A stretch of DNA of 53,534 nt from contig CAUWFN010000014.1 of assembly GCA_963558075.1 (NCBI GenBank), forward strand, positions 1-53,534, given 5' to 3'. The translations under genes and the position numbers were made by a program. This DNA comes from CALHKP01 sp963558075 (GTDB lineage: Bacteria > Bacillota > Clostridia > Peptostreptococcales > Anaerovoracaceae). The notes beneath the pieces are model-generated. The model searched no databases. It had not been told where the DNA came from and saw nothing but the letters and a program-made list of their open reading frames with translations. Shown here one piece after another: positions 50,558 through 53,534 of this stretch (positions within the stretch are counted from its first letter, which is position 1; every line of letters starts with the position of its first letter).

Positions 50558-50586
50558 TTGTAATTTCAACAAAAATATCGTATAAT
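50558..50586 (+). promoter_or_regulatory. Promoter of rpsB-tsf
   Basis: TTGTAA (50558-50563), 17 bp, TATAAT (50581-50586). Confidence 0.75.
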
Positions 50587-50590
50587 TAAT

Positions 50591-50618
50591 AGCGGTTCGC
50601 ATAGAACCGTTATTTTTT
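50591..50618 (+). terminator. Hairpin with T run at the rpsB transcription start
   Basis: AGCGGTTC (50591-50598) pairs with GAACCGTT (50604-50611), one pair being G-U, followed by ATTTTTT. It begins about where the rpsB transcript would start, so it may end gmk-rpoZ or sit at the 5' end of the rpsB leader. Confidence 0.65.
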
Positions 50619-50639
50619 ATATTTTATTATACACACCCA

Positions 50640-50760
50640 GGCGGCCGCACAATATGGTGCTGCCTAAACGAATCTGTATGATTTAATGCAGATGGCGCTT
50701 TTCTGACAGCCGGTAGGCAGTTTTATGCAGGCAGAACCTGAGTGGAAGAGAAAAACCAGG
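50640..50760 (+). promoter_or_regulatory. Structured leader of rpsB
   Basis: About 180 nt separate the predicted start from the rpsB ATG. Within it GGCGGCCGCAC/GGTGCTGCC and CTGCATTA-like pairings, plus AGGCAG/CAGGCAG repeats near 50725-50745, suggest structure. Ribosomal protein genes often have autoregulatory leaders, but I cannot match this to a known family. Confidence 0.35.
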
Positions 50761-50771
50761 AGGAATTTAAA

Positions 50772-51503
50772 ATGTCAGTAATTTCAATGAAACAGTTATT
50801 AGAAGCAGGTGTACATTTCGGACACCAGACAAGAAGATGGAACCCTAAAATGGCTCCTTACATCTTCACAGAAAGAAATGGAATCTACATCATCGACCTA
50901 CAGAAGACTGTAAAGAAGATTGATGAAGCATATGCTTTCATGAAGGAAGTAGCTGCAACAGGTAAGCCAATCCTATTTGTAGGAACTAAGAAGCAGGCTC
51001 AGAACGCAATCAAAGACGAAGCAACAAGATGCGGACAGTACTTTGTTAGCGAAAGATGGCTTGGTGGTATGTTAACTAACTACAAGACAATCGGCGGAAG
51101 AATCAAGAGACTTAACGACATCAACACAATGGAAGAAGATGGAACTTTTGAAAAGCTTTCAAAGAAAGAAGTTATCAAGCTAAGAGCTGAAAGAGACAAG
51201 CTAGAAAAATACTTAGGCGGAATCAAAGACATGAAGGGAATGCCAGGAGCACTATTCATCGTTGACCCTAAGAAAGAAAGAATTGCAGTAAAAGAAGCTA
51301 GAATTCTTGGAATTCCAATCATCGGTATTGTTGATACAAACTGCGATCCAGACGATGTTGATTACATCATTCCTGCAAACGATGATGCTATCAGAGCAGT
51401 AAAACTTATCGCTGGTAGAATGGCTGATGCTGTAATCGAAGCTAACCAGGGCGAAAGCTTTGATGAAGGAACTGCTGAAGAAGCAGTAGCTGATGCTGAA
51501 TAG
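50772..51503 (+). CDS. rpsB: 30S ribosomal protein S2
   Basis: S2 (243 residues) belongs to the 30S head. Diagnostic segments: VISMKQLLEAGVHFGHQTRR, NPKMAPYIFTERNGIYIIDL, ERWLGGMLTNYKTI and DTNCDPDDVDYIIPANDDAI. The ATG at 50772 follows AGGAGG; the frame is open upstream but without a start of the S2 type. The C-terminal tail is acidic (EEAVADAE). Followed by tsf as usual. Confidence 0.98.
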   Translation: MSVISMKQLLEAGVHFGHQTRRWNPKMAPYIFTERNGIYIIDLQKTVKKIDEAYAFMKEVAATGKPILFVGTKKQAQNAIKDEATRCGQYFVSERWLGGMLTNYKTIGGRIKRLNDINTMEEDGTFEKLSKKEVIKLRAERDKLEKYLGGIKDMKGMPGALFIVDPKKERIAVKEARILGIPIIGIVDTNCDPDDVDYIIPANDDAIRAVKLIAGRMADAVIEANQGESFDEGTAEEAVADAE

Positions 51504-51522
51504 TAACTAGGAGGACAATAAG

Positions 51523-52626
51523 ATGGCTGTAACTGCTAAAATGGTAAAAGAATTAAGAGATATGACAGGTGCCGGCATGATGGACTGCAAGAAGGCTCTT
51601 GTTGAAACTGATGGTAACATTGAAGCCGCAGTTGATTTCCTAAAGGAAAAGGGTCTTGCAAAGGCTGAAAAGAAGGCAGGAAGAATTGCTGCTGAAGGTC
51701 TTGTAAAGATTGCATTTACTGATGATCACAAGACTGCTGCAATCGTAGAAGTAAACTCTGAAACAGACTTCGTTTCAAAGAACGAAGAATTCGTAACATT
51801 CGTAGAAGATTTAGCTAAACTAGCATTAACTGCTGAAACTACAGATATCGAAGCTTTCAAGGCTATGAGCTTTGGTGAAGCAACAGTTCAGGATGCTCTA
51901 AATGCTAAGATTGCTAAGATTGGTGAAAACCTATCAGTAAGAAGAATTGAAAAGGTTTCTGCTGATGTTATTACTTCATACGTTCACGGTGGTGGAAGAA
52001 TCGGTGCAATCGTTGCAGGTAACGGAGAAGACACTGATGCTGTAAGAGAAGCTTTAACAAACATTGCTATGCAGGTTGCTGCAATGAATCCACAGTACGT
52101 AAGCAGAAACGATATTTCAAGCGAAGAACTTGCTAAGATGCATGACATTACACTTGAAAGTGCGTTAAACGATCCATTCACACTTCCTAAGCCAATCCTA
52201 AACGCTTTATTAGACAAGGCTGTTGATGGTGTATGGGCAGCAGAAGATGTTGCAATTCTTGAAGAAAAGAAAAATGATAAGAGCTTTAACTTCAACTACT
52301 TACCAAACTTCCTATCAGAAGATGCTAAGACTAAGTTAGCAGGATTAGCTGTTGCTGATAAGGCAGAAATTGCAGGAAACAAAATCTTCTCAGGACTTGT
52401 AGAAGGAAGAGTTTCAAAGCAGTTAAAGGAAATCTGCCTGTTAGATCAGACATATGTAAGAGCTGAAGACGGTAAGCAGACAGTTGTTAAATATCTAGAA
52501 TCAGTAAGCAAAGATCTTTCAATCGCTAGAGTTGTTCGTTTCGAAGTAGGCGAAGGAATCGAAAAGAAAGAAGAAGACTTTGCAGCAGAAGTAGCTGCAC
52601 AGCAGGCAGCTGCAGCTGGTAAATAG
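51523..52626 (+). CDS. tsf: Translation elongation factor Ts
   Basis: EF-Ts (367 residues) exchanges GDP for GTP on EF-Tu. N-terminal UBA-like domain (VKELRDMTGAGMMDCKKAL), SETDFVSKN core contact, VHGGGRIGAIV and the C-terminal VVRFEVGEGIEKKEEDF are intact. It is about 60-70 residues longer than common EF-Ts proteins; the additional sequence lies at about 210-290, between the two core subdomains. The C-terminus ends in an alanine/glutamine-rich tail. AGGAGG precedes the ATG. Confidence 0.96.
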   Translation: MAVTAKMVKELRDMTGAGMMDCKKALVETDGNIEAAVDFLKEKGLAKAEKKAGRIAAEGLVKIAFTDDHKTAAIVEVNSETDFVSKNEEFVTFVEDLAKLALTAETTDIEAFKAMSFGEATVQDALNAKIAKIGENLSVRRIEKVSADVITSYVHGGGRIGAIVAGNGEDTDAVREALTNIAMQVAAMNPQYVSRNDISSEELAKMHDITLESALNDPFTLPKPILNALLDKAVDGVWAAEDVAILEEKKNDKSFNFNYLPNFLSEDAKTKLAGLAVADKAEIAGNKIFSGLVEGRVSKQLKEICLLDQTYVRAEDGKQTVVKYLESVSKDLSIARVVRFEVGEGIEKKEEDFAAEVAAQQAAAAGK

Positions 52627-52699
52627 GGAGACCTAACCCAATTTGCATAAAAAGAGCACGAAAGTGCTCTTTTTTAATGCAAATTGATGGTAGGTCCCC
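52626..52699 (+). terminator. Terminator of tsf inside an extended hairpin
   Basis: The core AAGAGCAC gaaa GTGCTCTT (52652-52671) followed by TTTT is the terminator. Flanking sequences continue the pairing: AATTTGCAT (52640-52648) with ATGCAAATT (52677-52685), then CC/GG, then GACCTA (52630-52635) with TAGGTC (52691-52696), making a near-continuous stem of about 30 bp that begins at the tsf stop codon. Confidence 0.85.
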
Positions 52700-52885
52700 C
52701 GTCAGAGTTCCCCGAATCTATGATTCGGTTGGAACTTACGGCGAGGATGAAGTCTGGCGACTGGCAAGCGATAGCGCAGACAGAGCCATGACAGGTGTCT
52801 CGTCAGGATTTCCCAAATCTGTGATTTGGCTGAAATCTACGACGGAATTGAAAAAGATAATGAGAAAAGAGCACGAAAGTGCTCT
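52651..52885. repeat. Two copies of a 20-bp hairpin bracketing the tandem-module element
   Basis: AAAGAGCACGAAAGTGCTCT occurs exactly at 52651-52670 (in the tsf terminator) and again at 52866-52885, 215 bp apart, in the same orientation. Confidence 0.85.
52700..52844. ncRNA. Tandem covarying hairpin modules (unknown RNA or repeat)
   Basis: Two modules share one design: CGTCAG, a 6-bp stem, a second 6-bp stem, a five-base CTRTG loop, a 2-nt bulge, then TAC and a GRCG closing strand. Module 1 is 52700-52743 and module 2 is 52801-52844. Four stem pairs differ between them by changes on both strands that keep pairing. A third hairpin (GTCTG 52752-52756 with CAGAC 52777-52781) lies between. No promoter is evident, so whether it is transcribed alone is open. 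Confidence 0.55.
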
Positions 52886-52897
52886 CAGACTGTAGAC

Positions 52898-52930
52898 AAA
52901 GTCCACATATAAAAGTGTGGGCTTTTCTTG
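52898..52930 (+). terminator. Terminator downstream of the tandem-module element
   Basis: AAAGTCCACA (52898-52907) pairs, with one G-U pair, with TGTGGGCTTT (52916-52925), followed by TCTTG. It would end a transcript reading through the element. Confidence 0.7.
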
Positions 52931-53032
52931 TTTTTTGTGTATTTAGTGTAGCATCTTCGGAAGCGAGAATGTCGCATAAACATTGAGATTTCAACGTTTT
53001 AGTGGCATAATATATGTAGAAAGAGGTGCACT

Positions 53033-53241
53033 ATGATTACGAAAAACACATGTAATAAAGAACAAATTCAAATGGTTTCATTAGAACAGCTTGTTCCGGA
53101 AGATCACATTCTTAGAAAAATTGATGCTACAATTGATTTTTCATTCATATACGACTTAGTCGAAGATAAGTATTCTTCAGATAATGGCAGACCAAGTATA
53201 GATCCTGTATGCTAATTAAAATTCCAATCATTCAATATATC
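53033..53241 (+). pseudogene. Decayed IS1182-like transposase, N-terminal fragment
   Basis: The reading frame begins MITKNTCNKEQIQMVSLEQL and contains LVEDKYSSDNGRPSIDPV, the N-terminal pattern of IS1182-family transposases. It stops at 53213, but shifting frame at 53209 continues with MLIKIPIIQYI, the expected next segment (DPV followed by a hydrophobic/Lys block), so a one-base deletion split it. Similarity ends at about 53241. GAGGTG precedes the start. Transposition activity is lost. Confidence 0.65.
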
Positions 53242-53407
53242 TGTTAATTCAGTAGCAGCAGCTATTCACGCTGATGAAAAAGGAGAAGCTCCACATTTAC
53301 ATTATGCTTTTATACCTGTAGTGAAAGTTGAAGAACTGGAAGATAAAATCAAAGAGTATGAAGAAGAATACGAAGTAAAAAATGAGCGCAATCGTGATTT
53401 TGAGTGA
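53240..53407 (+). pseudogene. Fragment of a MobV/Pre-type relaxase
   Basis: Translated without a start codon, this segment reads SVNSVAAAIHADEKGEAPHL, then HYAFIPVVKVEELEDKIKEY and a charged helix to a TGA at 53405. The motif HxDE followed by PHLHY and PVV is the metal-binding core of MobV (plasmid mobilization/recombination) relaxases. Only this core and part of the following coiled coil remain, fused directly to the transposase fragment. Confidence 0.6.
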
Positions 53408-53471
53408 GAATTTTAGATATAGAATTTATTTTTCAATCGTTCGTGTCTTTGTTTTTTAAAAAAGTGCCATA

Positions 53472-53497
53472 AAAATGCCAATTCCGTTTGGCATTTT
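53472..53497. terminator. Hairpin with T tracts near the window end
   Basis: AAAATGCCAA (53472-53481) pairs perfectly with TTGGCATTTT (53488-53497). A and T runs on both sides make it a likely bidirectional terminator. Inverted CGTTCGT/ACGAACG sequences flank it at about 53438 and 53521. Confidence 0.6.
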
Positions 53498-53534
53498 GCC
53501 ATTATTAATTTGTATGTTTTACGAACGAAAAACT

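Noticed and set aside
52677..52895. Open reading frame of 72 codons across the tandem-module element
   Set aside because: It has no ribosome site, starts inside the tsf terminator and is fully explained by the structured repeats with compensatory changes.
53438..53534. CGTTCGT/ACGAACG inverted pair as an insertion-sequence end
   Set aside because: Only seven bases match, the window ends there and no target duplication can be seen.
1..53534. CRISPR arrays, tRNA and rRNA genes
   Set aside because: No regularly spaced repeats and no tRNA T-loop-like or rRNA sequences were recognised on reading the window.

Overview
This window looks like the chromosome of a low-to-moderate GC Gram-positive anaerobe of the class Clostridia. 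Supporting signs are strong AGGAGG-type ribosome binding sites, sigma-A promoters with 17-bp spacers, U-tract terminators, TTG and GTG starts, and two conserved clostridial gene blocks: ylxM-ffh-rpsP-khpA-rimM-trmD, and HlyD-like gene-yggS-sepF-yggT-divIVA-lspA-rluD. Family-level placement (for example near Anaerovoracaceae/Mogibacterium) is only a guess from general look. No rRNA, tRNA or CRISPR array was recognised.

Layout. 1-5.6 kb: NhaC-type antiporter, PHP phosphoesterase, a MerR regulator divergent from a MATE exporter, and a YlmH-like S4 protein. 5.6-11 kb: a structured repeat-rich leader, a cobalamin adenosyltransferase, a second MATE exporter, and a P-type cation ATPase behind a yybP-ykoY manganese riboswitch. 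11-14.1 kb: a complete panG-panB-panC-panD pantothenate operon. 14.2-18.5 kb: an HD/SseB/macro fusion protein, an acyl-CoA synthetase and a divergent DUF1836 gene sharing a back-to-back promoter. 18.6-24 kb: an ABC-F ATPase and a large secreted M14 peptidase. 24-28.7 kb: a LysR gene and a permease/CoA-transferase/3-hydroxybutyrate dehydrogenase operon. 28.7-30.6 kb: a YibE/F membrane pair. 30.8-35.3 kb: rmuC, a phosphoesterase, deoB and pdp. 35.4-39 kb: the SRP/ribosome-assembly operon. 39.1-44.7 kb: the cell-division operon. 44.8-48.5 kb: a tiny zinc-ribbon gene, an alpha/beta hydrolase, a small alarmone synthetase and rqcH. 48.6-52.6 kb: yicC, gmk, rpoZ, rpsB and tsf. 52.6-53.5 kb: structured repeats and decayed mobile-element fragments.

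Themes. Nucleotide and CoA metabolism recur (deoB/pdp, gmk, pan genes). Alarmone or stress signalling may be represented by the small alarmone synthetase and, by inference only, by the HD/SseB/macro fusion.

The most unusual signal concerns translation starts. Four genes (panC, lspA, the alpha/beta hydrolase and rqcH) lack a Shine-Dalgarno at the normal distance. Each instead has a strong Shine-Dalgarno 30-40 nt upstream, followed at once by a perfect 7-10 bp hairpin and then about 9 nt (9, 9, 9 and 10-11) before the start codon. The hairpin would fold out the excess distance. A fifth gene, the HlyD-like one, has its -10 box exactly where the mRNA would begin at the ATG, so it may be leaderless. 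The second notable signal is downstream of tsf: two hairpin modules about 100 bp apart with identical geometry and four fully compensatory base-pair changes, bracketed by copies of the same 20-bp hairpin.
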